Assembly (NCBI RefSeq): GCF_001078595.1
Contig: NZ_LFTY01000001.1
Location: 929,122 to 993,121 of the forward strand
Direction of reading: 5' to 3'
Length of the DNA stretch: 64,000 bases
Origin: Candidatus Rhodobacter oscarellae
GTDB taxonomy: Bacteria; Pseudomonadota; Alphaproteobacteria; Rhodobacterales; Rhodobacteraceae
A program made the position numbers and the translations under genes. This document shows, in pieces, positions 35,512-42,989 of this stretch (the first letter of the stretch is position 1; each line of letters begins with the position of its first letter). Below the pieces are notes generated by a model, which ran no database searches, had not been told where the DNA came from, and was given only the letters and a program-made list of their open reading frames with translations.

Positions 35512-36126
35512 ATGCAAAACGATGAAATCCCAAAGGGTTATATGAAGAACGCCGAGGGCGCTCTGATGCCCATCAACAAGGTGAAACCCGCCCATATCCA
35601 AGAGGATAAGACGGTGCGCCGCCTGATCGATCAGGCCAAGGCCGTGAGCGCCCAGCTTGCCAAGTTCAAGGCCGATGCGATGGGCGATGCCCAGGCATTC
35701 CGCGCCATGATCGCCGAGCAATACGGTGCCACCAAGGGTGGTGCCAAGGGCAACATGACCCTGCGCTCGTATGACGGTGAGATGATGGTCCAGGTCCAAG
35801 TCTCTGAGACCATCGATTTTGGTGTCGAGCTGCAAGCCGCCAAAGAGCTGATCGATGAGTGCATCGGCAAGTGGTCCAAGGGCTCCAATAACAACATCAA
35901 GGTGCTGGTGAATGACGCTTTCCGCGTCAACAAAGAGCGCAACATCGACACGGGCCGAGTGCTCGGCCTTCGCCGCCTGGAGATCGATGATCCGATCTGG
36001 GCCAAGGCGATGGATGCGATCTCTGATGCCGTCCGGGTGACCGGATCGCGCAGCTACATCCGCTTCTATGAAACCGATCTTGAGGGTGGTCGCAAAGCGA
36101 TCCCTCTGGACCTGGCATCGGTCTGA
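35512..36126 (+). CDS. DUF3164 family prophage protein
   Basis: The 204-residue product starts at ATG 35512 behind AAAGGAAAG. The sequence (GYMKNAEGALMPINKVKPAH, LRSYDGEMMVQVQVSETIDF, VNDAFRVNKERNIDTGRVLG) matches the DUF3164 family, present in the early region of many Mu-like phages. The biochemical role is not known to me; location suggests DNA metabolism. Confidence 0.82.
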   Translation: MQNDEIPKGYMKNAEGALMPINKVKPAHIQEDKTVRRLIDQAKAVSAQLAKFKADAMGDAQAFRAMIAEQYGATKGGAKGNMTLRSYDGEMMVQVQVSETIDFGVELQAAKELIDECIGKWSKGSNNNIKVLVNDAFRVNKERNIDTGRVLGLRRLEIDDPIWAKAMDAISDAVRVTGSRSYIRFYETDLEGGRKAIPLDLASV

Positions 36127-36176
36127 CCGAGCCAAATACCAACGGCCAAAACGGCCACAACACAAGGTAAGAAACC

Positions 36177-36449
36177 ATGACAAAAGCAGACCTTTTGAAA
36201 GCCATCTCAGCCGATGCCGGTGAGAGCGCCGCAACCGTTGATGCGGTCCTGACATCGCTGGCCAACGTCACATCCAAGGCGCTCGGCGAGGGTGAGGATG
36301 TGACCATCCCAGGCTTGCTCAAGCTCGACACCAAAGAACGCGCCGCCCGCAAGGGTCGCAACCCCAAGACTGGCGAGGAGATCGACATCGCCGCCAAGAC
36401 CGTTGTTTCGGTGAAGGTCCTCAAGGGCCTGGCTGATCACGTCGCCTAA
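36177..36449 (+). CDS. HU/IHF-family DNA-bending protein
   Basis: The 90-residue product has an N-terminal MTKADLLKAISADAGESAAT and the beta-arm region with GRNPKTGEEIDIAAKTVVSV, the HU family signature. Mu transposition needs HU and IHF to shape the transpososome, so a phage-borne copy beside transposase genes fits that role. Confidence 0.93.
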   Translation: MTKADLLKAISADAGESAATVDAVLTSLANVTSKALGEGEDVTIPGLLKLDTKERAARKGRNPKTGEEIDIAAKTVVSVKVLKGLADHVA

Positions 36450-36507
36450 CCAGTCGCCACCGCGCCGCCCTCCCTCGGCGCGGTGGCACCAGCCAAAGGA
36501 GAAAGAG

Positions 36508-36834
36508 ATGGCTATCACATGGAAATTCTGGGGCGCATCTGATGATCTGGCCTATTTCGCGCGGAATGGCGATGTTGATGAGGGGTCGCCTGGCACCTTC
36601 AAGCTCAGCAACCCAGAGGGTGAAGGGCTCTTGATCACGGTTGCCTATGCGCAAGGTGAGCTTAACCAAGGCACTTGGATGGTGGGTGTTGCCCAGGTCG
36701 ATGAGGGCCACGATCTGCCGGGTTGGCCGGTCGAGCTAGGTAAGTCTGGCGATTGCGATTACTCGGTCGAGCTGACCATCACCACGCCCGATGGGGTGAC
36801 CCTTGAAGGCTTTGACAATGGGATGGGGGCATGA
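36508..36834 (+). CDS. Hypothetical prophage protein
   Basis: The 108-residue product has a beta-rich pattern (GLLITVAYAQGELNQGTWMV, VELTITTPDGVTLEGF). AAAGGAGAAAGAG precedes its start. No family recognised; it overlaps the next gene by ATGA. Confidence 0.6.
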   Translation: MAITWKFWGASDDLAYFARNGDVDEGSPGTFKLSNPEGEGLLITVAYAQGELNQGTWMVGVAQVDEGHDLPGWPVELGKSGDCDYSVELTITTPDGVTLEGFDNGMGA

Positions 36835-37115
36835 CCCCCTCCCAGGTCACCACCGCTGAGATCGCCAAGGTCTCAGGTCTCACCCGCAAGCACGTGCGCC
36901 GTATGATCACGCGCGCCGCCAATGGCCGCTCCTGGTGCGGTGCCGATATGCGCCTGACCTTTCCTGAGGATGGCGATGTGCTGGTCGAGTTCCACTCACT
37001 CCCGGACCACATCCGCGAGGCGTTTGTCATGCTGGATCAGCAAGAGCTCCCGCTCCCCCCCCTGGAACGAATTAAATTGGAATGCCGCGCCGCCGCCCGC
37101 GATCCATTGAATTGA
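36831..37115 (+). CDS. Stand-alone Mu-type DNA-binding domain protein
   Basis: The 94-residue product has an HTH (VTTAEIAKVSGLTRKHVRRM) followed by a wing ending in VEFHSLPDHIREAF. The transposase N-terminus ends in the related VHVDSLPADLRESW. It looks like the end-binding domain of MuA on its own and may bind the same sites as a regulator. Its 3' end contains AATTGGAATG (37075-37084), the same core as the left-end sites. Confidence 0.65.
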   Translation: MTPSQVTTAEIAKVSGLTRKHVRRMITRAANGRSWCGADMRLTFPEDGDVLVEFHSLPDHIREAFVMLDQQELPLPPLERIKLECRAAARDPLN

Positions 37116-37124
37116 GGACTTGAT

Positions 37125-37619
37125 ATGAGCAACCCAAAGACATCCCCACAGCGCCGCAATAGCGATCTGGCCATGATCCACATCGGAGCCAAGCGGCTCT
37201 TTGGTGATGTCTCAAAAGCGGGCGATGGCCGCGAGGCCTATGAGGATTGGCTGGAGCGCCACACCGGCAAACGCTCGGCGGGCAAGCTGACCACCGGCCA
37301 GCGCATCGATCTGATCAAGATGATGCGCAAGGATGGTCTGATCCCGGATCGATCCATTGGCGGCAAAGGCCCCACGGCCAATGGCGAGGAGCGGCCCACC
37401 TCATCCCAGTGGGCCAAGATCGCGGCGCTTGGCCGTGCAATGGGCTGGGCGCAAGGCCTGGAGGATGAGCGCTTGCGGTCCTTTGTGAAGCGCACCGCCA
37501 AGGTCAGCTCCACCAAGTTCCTGAGCCGCACCCAGGCGAGCAAGGTGATCATGGGCCTGGAGGTCTGGGTGGCCGAGCGCCAAGCCACAGATGATGGGGG
37601 TGGCAATGCAGTGTCCTAA
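37125..37619 (+). CDS. GemA/gp16-like regulatory protein (DUF1018)
   Basis: The 164-residue product has LAMIHIGAKRLFGDVSKAGD near the N-terminus and KLTTGQRIDLIKMMRKDGL. The C-terminal segment SSTKFLSRTQASKVIMGLEV is the GemA/gp16 pattern. In Mu, GemA modulates host gene expression and DNA topology. It overlaps the zinc-ribbon gene by 14 bases. Confidence 0.83.
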   Translation: MSNPKTSPQRRNSDLAMIHIGAKRLFGDVSKAGDGREAYEDWLERHTGKRSAGKLTTGQRIDLIKMMRKDGLIPDRSIGGKGPTANGEERPTSSQWAKIAALGRAMGWAQGLEDERLRSFVKRTAKVSSTKFLSRTQASKVIMGLEVWVAERQATDDGGGNAVS

Positions 37620-37818
37620 ATGCGGTGGCCGCGCCTATGTCTATGCGACCAAGCCAGCCGGAACCCTCAAGCAACGCTATCGCCAATGCCGCATATGCGG
37701 CCATCGCTTCTCCACCTGGGAGGAGATCGAGGATCGCGAATTGCGCGGATATGAGAGCTCGAAAAAGGCACCCGCGCCCGATCTCTTTGAAACCGCTGAC
37801 ACCTCGAAAGCCAGTTAA
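37606..37818 (+). CDS. Zinc-ribbon protein, possible Ogr/Delta-like late activator
   Basis: The 70-residue product is MQCPKCGGRAYVYATKPAGT, then KQRYRQCRICGHRFSTWEE. CxxC...CxxC with RYxQC and FxTxE fits the Ogr/Delta zinc finger, which activates P2 late promoters; the ribbon of NrdR is similar. Ogr would suit the P2-like late genes of this phage. ATG 37606 begins right at the CPxC motif. Confidence 0.6.
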   Translation: MQCPKCGGRAYVYATKPAGTLKQRYRQCRICGHRFSTWEEIEDRELRGYESSKKAPAPDLFETADTSKAS

Positions 37819-37819
37819 A

Positions 37820-38158
37820 ATGGGGGCGAGAGGCAAGGGCCGTGTAGCGGCACCCGCTGCACAATCCTTGGCGGGGATCGGGCACAATGGCGCGCCCGAT
37901 GATGAGGCGCTCACCCTCGATGATCTGGCAATGCGCCTCTTTGAGGTGATTGGCCCGCGCGCTGATCTGGAGATCGAGCCCTTTGAATGTGGAGCGCCCT
38001 GGACCGCCCACGCGACCGAGGAGGAGCTCAAGCGCCTCGGCACCCTCCAGGCCCGCATCATCCGCCGCGAGCAAGCGCTCAAAGAGCTCAAGGCCGAGCG
38101 CAAGCGGATCATGAATAGAAACATCCGGCGCATGCGCCGAGCTGATGGCAAAGAGTAG
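37820..38158 (+). CDS. Hypothetical prophage protein
   Basis: The 112-residue product has a GIGHNGAP segment common in alphaproteobacterial phage proteins and a basic, helical C-terminus (EQALKELKAERKRIMNRNIR). It starts two bases after the preceding stop. Function unknown. Confidence 0.62.
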   Translation: MGARGKGRVAAPAAQSLAGIGHNGAPDDEALTLDDLAMRLFEVIGPRADLEIEPFECGAPWTAHATEEELKRLGTLQARIIRREQALKELKAERKRIMNRNIRRMRRADGKE

Positions 38159-38166
38159 GAAACCCC

Positions 38167-38361
38167 ATGAAACACCTCCCCAACGCGGTCAAAATAGCTG
38201 AGGCGCTCAAGCCTCTTGGCACCGGCCAACTGCCCCAAGAAATCCTCAGCCTCAGCGAGGATGGCAACCTGATCGGCATCGTGGTTGAGGTCGAGGGCAT
38301 CGATTTCATCCTGACCATGCAAGAGGTGCCGCACCAGAGAAAGCGGCCCACCGTTCAATAG
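38167..38361 (+). CDS. Hypothetical small prophage protein
   Basis: The 64-residue product begins 9 bases after the previous gene. GNLIGIVVEVEGIDFILTMQ suggests a small beta-rich fold. No family recognised. Confidence 0.55.
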   Translation: MKHLPNAVKIAEALKPLGTGQLPQEILSLSEDGNLIGIVVEVEGIDFILTMQEVPHQRKRPTVQ

Positions 38362-38449
38362 CCCGCCTCATCTCGGCCCGATCTGGCCGATCTGGAATTG
38401 GGCTGGCCTTCCAGAGACTTCCACAGACTTCCAAACGAAAGGACCAATC

Positions 38450-38818
38450 ATGACCAACCTTGAGCAACACCTGACACGGCAAATGGCATTCAGCCGCGCC
38501 ACCTATGGCCCTGGAGAGCGCCGCAAAGGGGTGTGCGATCACATCCGCAAAGAGATCGAGAAGGAAATCCTCAAGGATGGGGTGGATGCCGCTGAGGCCG
38601 CGACCGAGTTTGTCGATCTAGTCCTCCTGTCCCTGGATGGCTTGTGGCGCGCGCTTGAGGCCTCAGGCGTTGAATGGGAGCGCATCCCATATGTCGCCAC
38701 GCAAATGATCACCGCCAAGCAAGGCCGCAATGAGCAACGGGTCTGGCCCGACTGGCGCACGATGAGTGCCGACAAAGCCATCGAGCATGACCGCACGGTG
38801 CCAGAGGTGATCTCATGA
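38450..38818 (+). CDS. DUF550/MazG-like dATP/dGTP pyrophosphohydrolase-domain protein
   Basis: The 122-residue product: EQHLTRQMAFSRATYGPGER, then VCDHIRKEIEKEILKDG, ATEFVDLVLLSLDGLWRA, TAKQGRNEQRVWPDWRTM and DKAIEHDR are the DUF550 pattern. This all-alpha MazG-like family includes MazZ of 2-aminoadenine phages. It may adjust nucleotide pools. No PurZ or specialised polymerase is encoded here, so Z-DNA synthesis is not implied. It overlaps the next gene by ATGA. Confidence 0.78.
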   Translation: MTNLEQHLTRQMAFSRATYGPGERRKGVCDHIRKEIEKEILKDGVDAAEAATEFVDLVLLSLDGLWRALEASGVEWERIPYVATQMITAKQGRNEQRVWPDWRTMSADKAIEHDRTVPEVIS

Positions 38819-39732
38819 CCCTGGCTGAGGATGCAATCAAAAGCGCCGCCACGCGCCGCCTGGCGCGCTCGGTGGTGATCAAGGATGCCGAGGCCTATGA
38901 GCGCCTTTATGGAGAGCTCCAGACGGGCATGACCAATGCCTGGTCCGAGGCCATGCGCGAGGGCATAGCCGCCGCCCTGGACCGCCTGAGAGACCTTGGG
39001 CCAGGCAAGTTTACCCGCGAGGATGGTGAGACCATTATGCGCGTCCTGGAGGCCTCGGTGGGGCCTGAGGCGATTGCCGCCGCCATGCGCGAGCCGGTGA
39101 TCAATCTGACCGATGCGCTATTTCGCACGGGCGCTGAGGAGGTGGGCCAAGCTGCGGGTGTTGCCATCGCCTTTGCCCGCCCTGACCTCGATGCGCTTGA
39201 TGTGCTGAAAACCGGCAATCTGTATTGGGTGGGCAATAGCTGGAATATCCGCACCCAGAACACCATCGCCAAAATCCTTGAGGACTATTTCACCGAGGGC
39301 ATGACCCGCGAGGGGCTGACCCAGCGTTTCGCTGAGGACTTTGCGGGCATGACCGATAGGAGCCGCCACTATTGGGAGATGCTGGCCGATCACACCGCGA
39401 CCAAGACGCGCGAGATCGGGCGAGTGTCTGGCTATGAGCGGGCGGGCATAGAGCGCGTCCAGGTGCGCGCACAGATCGATGAGAACACCAGCGAAATATG
39501 CCGCCAGATGCATGGCCGGATCATCGAGGTGACCAAGATGCGCGCCCAGGCAACCGAGTATCTGGACGCTATCAGCAAGCGCGATGAGCCCCGCGCCAAA
39601 GCCGCTTGGGCCATGAATAGCGATGATGATGTGGACCTCAGCGAGATCGCCGATGAGGACCTCGATGCATCCATCGCAAGCCCGCCCTATCACTTCCGGT
39701 GCCGCACCATCACGGTTGCCTATTTTGGGTGA
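38815..39732 (+). CDS. Phage minor head protein, MuF/SPP1 gp7-like
   Basis: The 305-residue product has a C-terminal MuF domain with TSEICRQMHGRIIEV and PPYHFRCRTITVAYFG. The helical N-terminal part carries the repeated motif of minor head proteins. MuF proteins enter the capsid and help DNA ejection. It is placed with the early/middle genes, far from the P2-like head genes, so it is a Mu-side relic or an addition to the P2 head. Confidence 0.85.
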   Translation: MTLAEDAIKSAATRRLARSVVIKDAEAYERLYGELQTGMTNAWSEAMREGIAAALDRLRDLGPGKFTREDGETIMRVLEASVGPEAIAAAMREPVINLTDALFRTGAEEVGQAAGVAIAFARPDLDALDVLKTGNLYWVGNSWNIRTQNTIAKILEDYFTEGMTREGLTQRFAEDFAGMTDRSRHYWEMLADHTATKTREIGRVSGYERAGIERVQVRAQIDENTSEICRQMHGRIIEVTKMRAQATEYLDAISKRDEPRAKAAWAMNSDDDVDLSEIADEDLDASIASPPYHFRCRTITVAYFG

Positions 39733-39741
39733 TCGATAAAG

Positions 39742-39957
39742 ATGGAACCAACATATCGATACCGAAATATCATTTGTCCGCGTTGTGGTGGCGAGGGTGT
39801 CGTGCGGAGCCCTCGCACACGTGAACATCACGGATACCGCGTCAAATGCGACCTATGTGATGGCGCGCGGGTGATGGGTGAGAAAACCAAGACAACGCTT
39901 GAAAAGGTCCAAACAACCGGACCCATTGAAACCACGAGGCAAGATCGGCCAGATTGA
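39742..39957 (+). CDS. Small prophage zinc-finger protein, DnaJ-type CxxCxG pair
   Basis: The 71-residue product has CPRCGGEGVV and CDLCDGARV, two CxxCxG knuckles as in DnaJ zinc fingers. It is the last plus-strand gene before a strong terminator. Function unknown. Confidence 0.62.
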   Translation: MEPTYRYRNIICPRCGGEGVVRSPRTREHHGYRVKCDLCDGARVMGEKTKTTLEKVQTTGPIETTRQDRPD

Positions 39958-39978
39958 AAGGCGTTGAATTTACTATCT

Positions 39979-40015
39979 AAAAAGGGCGGGCTGAAATTTC
40001 AGGCCCGCCCTTTTT
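39979..40015. terminator. Bidirectional terminator between early and lysis operons
   Basis: AAAAAGGGCGGGC is repeated inverted as GCCCGCCCTTTTT, a 13-bp stem including A/T flanks with an 11-base loop that is itself partly palindromic (TGAAATTTCA). It lies between two convergent operons and has U-runs in both directions. Confidence 0.95.
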
Positions 40016-40217
40016 ATTTGTCCGCTTTGTCGTCCAGCTTGCGCTCGATCCGCTCCAGCGAGCGGGTGATCCTGCTCATGCTTTCCTCATGGTGCTCTTT
40101 CTGGAGCTCCTGTTTTGTCTCTAGGATCGCCACGCGCCCCTTGAGGTGGAACCATTGGGCCACCAAGCCAATCACCATGCCGCCCCATGTGAGGATGTCT
40201 TTGAGGTTTACTTCCAT
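40014..40217 (-). CDS. Small membrane protein with coiled coil, lysis region
   Basis: The 67-residue product has one membrane span (LTWGGMVIGLVAQWF) then a charged heptad-like segment (HEESMSRITRSLERIERKLD). ATG 40217 overlaps the DUF1353 stop by ATGA. It could be an additional holin-like or tail-associated protein. Its stop overlaps the terminator. Confidence 0.6.
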   Translation of the reverse strand: MEVNLKDILTWGGMVIGLVAQWFHLKGRVAILETKQELQKEHHEESMSRITRSLERIERKLDDKADK

Positions 40218-40651
40218 CACGACACCCCCGAAATCAGCTTGCGCGCATGCCAGCGCAACGCGCCGAGGCGCACGGCCCCAAACATAGCACCACGCCATAG
40301 GCCAGGCATGCCTAGGACACCAAGCGCCTCATGGAATACCTGATCACACCGCCGCCGCGTATAGAGGCCGCTATCCAACATCCAGTCATGCAGCGCCGCC
40401 GCCTGGATGTAGTCTGGGTGCGCCATCGGCACCAGCATTCGAAACAGCAACGGCACAGATGCCCCATCGAATTGGAACCCATCGGGCACATTGATCACTT
40501 CATCGGGATGCTCAAGGCTCCCCACGGCATAGCGGAAGCCATCCATCACTTCCCAGCGTGGCCGCTGGAAGCCAGGGGGCAGAAATCGCCTGAGCCCGCG
40601 CACGTTGCTGGGCACGGCCATGATCACCAGGCGATCCGTAAAGCTCGACAT
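40217..40651 (-). CDS. DUF1353 family protein
   Basis: The 144-residue product has INVPDGFQFDGASVPLLFRM and YIQAAALHDWMLDSGLYTRR, the core of DUF1353, a phage family often found near tail or lysis genes. It starts in the Rz1-like stop (ATGA). Role is not established. Confidence 0.8.
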   Translation of the reverse strand: MSSFTDRLVIMAVPSNVRGLRRFLPPGFQRPRWEVMDGFRYAVGSLEHPDEVINVPDGFQFDGASVPLLFRMLVPMAHPDYIQAAALHDWMLDSGLYTRRRCDQVFHEALGVLGMPGLWRGAMFGAVRLGALRWHARKLISGVS

Positions 40652-40929
40652 CACACGCCCGCCCCGCTGATCTTGGATAGCTCAGCGCGCCGCTCGGCGC
40701 TGGCAATCGTGTGGAGGTCGCAAAGCTCGGTCGAATAGAGGCCCGCCGCGCATGCCCGCGCCACGGTCTCATCAATCCGGTCCTGGTCCTCGATGGTTTC
40801 ACCTTGCGCCCCTGGGAGCGCATCGCCGATCACGCGATCAACGCCCTCGACACTGGCCGGTTGCAAAGTCGAACACCCCGCCACCGTCAATGCAGCGCTC
40901 AAATACAGAGCTAGCCTGGTCAGCCGCAT
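40651..40929 (-). CDS. Rz1-like outer-membrane spanin lipoprotein
   Basis: The 92-residue product has a lipoprotein signal: MRLTRLALYLSAALTVAGCS, lipobox V-A-G-C with C19. It starts inside the upstream Rz-like gene in another frame and overlaps it by 92 bases, the typical Rz/Rz1 arrangement. It should sit in the outer membrane and join with Rz to fuse the membranes at lysis. Confidence 0.75.
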   Translation of the reverse strand: MRLTRLALYLSAALTVAGCSTLQPASVEGVDRVIGDALPGAQGETIEDQDRIDETVARACAAGLYSTELCDLHTIASAERRAELSKISGAGV

Positions 40930-41056
40930 CTCCTGCCTCCTGATTTTGTTCCATGACATCGACCTGGGCGCTCTCGCGGCCCAGCCCGTAAATGCTGGCG
41001 GCAATGGCAAAGATCACCATCACCGCCAGCCCGATCAGCATGATCCGCGAGCGCAT
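40838..41056 (-). CDS. Rz-like inner-membrane spanin
   Basis: The 72-residue product has an N-terminal membrane anchor (MLIGLAVMVIFAIAASIYGL) and a short periplasmic part with two cysteines. It is shorter than usual for Rz and lacks a long coiled coil, so identification rests on the anchor, gene order and overlap with the lipoprotein frame. Starts in the endolysin stop. Confidence 0.65.
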   Translation of the reverse strand: MRSRIMLIGLAVMVIFAIAASIYGLGRESAQVDVMEQNQEAGDAADQASSVFERCIDGGGVFDFATGQCRGR

Positions 41057-41886
41057 CACGCGACCCCGCGCATGCAAAGCTCGGTCTCCTCGGTGCGCCG
41101 ATTGACCAGCCCGCGCACAACGCGCCCGCCAGCCTTGTTCCACCAGCCGAGCGCCGTGCATGCCCCTGCAATGCTACCCTCATTCAAGCGCCGCACCGCG
41201 GTGCTTTTCGAGGTGCCCGACACCCCCACATTGTAGGCGAGGCTTGTGAATGCCACGTCACGCGGGATGGGGAGCCGGTTTGCGAGGGTTTGGGAGGTGA
41301 AGGCGGGCCGCAATCGGTCGCGATAAGAGATGATCTCGCGGGCGAGCATCTCATCACACTCGGCCTTGGTGTAACTGTCACCCAGGCGCACCCCTTTGGT
41401 CTCGCCATAGCAGACCGTGGGAACGCCCACGATGTCGAGATAGGCCTCCAAACGGAGGCCCTCCCAACGCCCGACAAAGGGCACTGCGATCTCCAGAAAC
41501 GTGGCATCGCTGGACGCGGTGACGGCTGGCGTTGCTGTCGGTGTCGCGATCTCGGCGGTCACGCTGGGCGCGCTGGTGCCGGTCACCACATTGGTGAGGC
41601 TGGTGCCATGTTGCATGGCCAGCACCGCCACCAGACCGAGGGCCATGACACCCACGATCCATGGCGAGCGCATCTTGGTGCGGTCGATGCCTTGATCCCA
41701 GAGCCGCCCGAGGATGCCATAGATCAAGAGCGCGACACCCAGCACCCACCAGATGCGGGGATTGGTGTCGATCCCAAAGCCCCAAAAGATCACCTCAGGC
41801 AAGAGGAGGCAAAAGAGGCTGGCGTAAAAGGCCCACATGCTATGCGCAGTTTTGGCCACTGATTTCCAATTCGCGATGAGTTTCAT
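41056..41886 (-). CDS. Endolysin fused to a three-helix holin-like domain (GH24 lysozyme)
   Basis: The 276-residue product has three membrane helices (about 17-38, 44-62 and 75-93). A Thr/Ala/Pro linker (105-126) follows, then a T4/P21-type lysozyme. The catalytic E-8-D-5-T triad is exact: E142 in WEGLRLEAY, D151 and T157 in VPTVCYGE. The lysozyme cleaves peptidoglycan. Membrane attachment suggests export without a soluble holin, or a combined holin function. Confidence 0.85.
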   Translation of the reverse strand: MKLIANWKSVAKTAHSMWAFYASLFCLLLPEVIFWGFGIDTNPRIWWVLGVALLIYGILGRLWDQGIDRTKMRSPWIVGVMALGLVAVLAMQHGTSLTNVVTGTSAPSVTAEIATPTATPAVTASSDATFLEIAVPFVGRWEGLRLEAYLDIVGVPTVCYGETKGVRLGDSYTKAECDEMLAREIISYRDRLRPAFTSQTLANRLPIPRDVAFTSLAYNVGVSGTSKSTAVRRLNEGSIAGACTALGWWNKAGGRVVRGLVNRRTEETELCMRGVA

Positions 41887-41912
41887 CGGTCATTCCTTTC
41901 GAGGTTTGGCGC

Positions 41913-42530
41913 TTAGCCGGTTTGCAGATCGCTCAGGACAAAGGCCTGGAGCTGGAGGATGTGCTGAGACCACTCGCGCATGTTGGACGGCGCATTGGCG
42001 GTGAAGGCGTAGCGGCGCAAACGCCAGGCCAAGAAGTCGATCACCAGACCGCCCTCATCGCGATCCGCGAGGGTCTCGATGCTCTCAGGATCGACCTGAC
42101 CATCCTTGGCGCTGATGCCCAACTTGCTCAGGAGGATCGCGGTGATTTTGGCCCCTTGCGTCACGGCGCAATCAAACACGGCCACGGCCAGCATGGGCGG
42201 CATTGCCTCGCAAGCGAAAGCATCCCAGAGCTCACCGGCATTGGGTGCCGTGCGCCCACTGGCATGGCCGCTCATCGAGAATTGCACGGCCTGATCAAAG
42301 ACGGTGGGGATCGGTTGCGCTTGGCTCTGATCACCACTTGTCTGCGGATCGCCCGCGCCTTGCGTGTCACCAACACCAGCTTGCGCTTGGGTGGTGGTGT
42401 CGCCTTGGGCCGTGGTTTGGGTTTGCGCCTCGGCGGTGGCCGGTTGCGTAGTGGTTTCGGCGGCTTTTGTCTTTGCCTCAGCGGCCTTTTTGGCGGCGGC
42501 TTTCTTCTGGGCTGCGGTCTGTGTTGCCAT
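41913..42530 (-). CDS. Prophage protein with Ala/Thr/Gln-rich N-terminus, unknown
   Basis: The 205-residue product has a low-complexity start (AAQKKAAAKKAAEAKTKAAE, then TTQ repeats to about 72). The folded part contains VFDCAVTQGAKITAILLSKL then GISAKDGQVDPES, faintly like the C-terminal part of GH108 muramidases but without their catalytic Glu region. It lies between neck and endolysin genes. Structural or lysis-related; not resolved. Confidence 0.5.
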   Translation of the reverse strand: MATQTAAQKKAAAKKAAEAKTKAAETTTQPATAEAQTQTTAQGDTTTQAQAGVGDTQGAGDPQTSGDQSQAQPIPTVFDQAVQFSMSGHASGRTAPNAGELWDAFACEAMPPMLAVAVFDCAVTQGAKITAILLSKLGISAKDGQVDPESIETLADRDEGGLVIDFLAWRLRRYAFTANAPSNMREWSQHILQLQAFVLSDLQTG

Positions 42531-42572
42531 GTGAGTTACTCCTCTGGCTGGGTTGAAATTGAACGGGATTGC

Positions 42573-42989
42573 CTACCTTTGGCGCACCGCCAGCCCACGG
42601 GCGCGCAATGCATCCGCAAGCTCATCGGCCACATCTTGGCCAAGCTCTGGAGCGAGAAAGTCGAGACCCTCGCGCTCCAGCTCATCCACCGCGCGCGCCA
42701 GCCAAGGGTTGCCCTTGCGGGCGGGTTGCTTGACCGATTTTGCGGGGTGCCGCCCGCCGTTCCAGGCGAGTGCTTTCTTGCGTTTTGGTTTGATGGTGAG
42801 TGCTGGCCTGCCATCGTGAACGGCGCGCGCATAGGGCGTGTTGGCTGCGAGGATCGCGTCCTCGGTGCCGGATGGCTCCACCACATGCGCCTTGCGCAAA
42901 TCACCTTTGTCAAAGGGCACATTGCCTTGACGTGTCGCGATCTCGCGCAGCTTTTCCGCCACCTTGAGGCTGATGCGCTGGAGGTTCAT
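42573..42989 (-). CDS. Neck/tail-completion protein, HK97 gp10-like
   Basis: The 138-residue product: VAEKLREIATRQGNVPFDKG, then NTPYARAVHDGRP, and KGNPWLARAVDELEREGLDF follow the HK97-gp10 or P2 gpS-type pattern. It overlaps the terminase stop by ATGA and is transcribed with it. It probably joins head and tail. Confidence 0.65.
   Translation of the reverse strand: MNLQRISLKVAEKLREIATRQGNVPFDKGDLRKAHVVEPSGTEDAILAANTPYARAVHDGRPALTIKPKRKKALAWNGGRHPAKSVKQPARKGNPWLARAVDELEREGLDFLAPELGQDVADELADALRARGLAVRQR

Noticed and set aside
41913-42530. Second endolysin (GH108 muramidase)
   Set aside because: Only a faint likeness to the C-terminal part of GH108; the catalytic Glu region is absent and the start is low-complexity.
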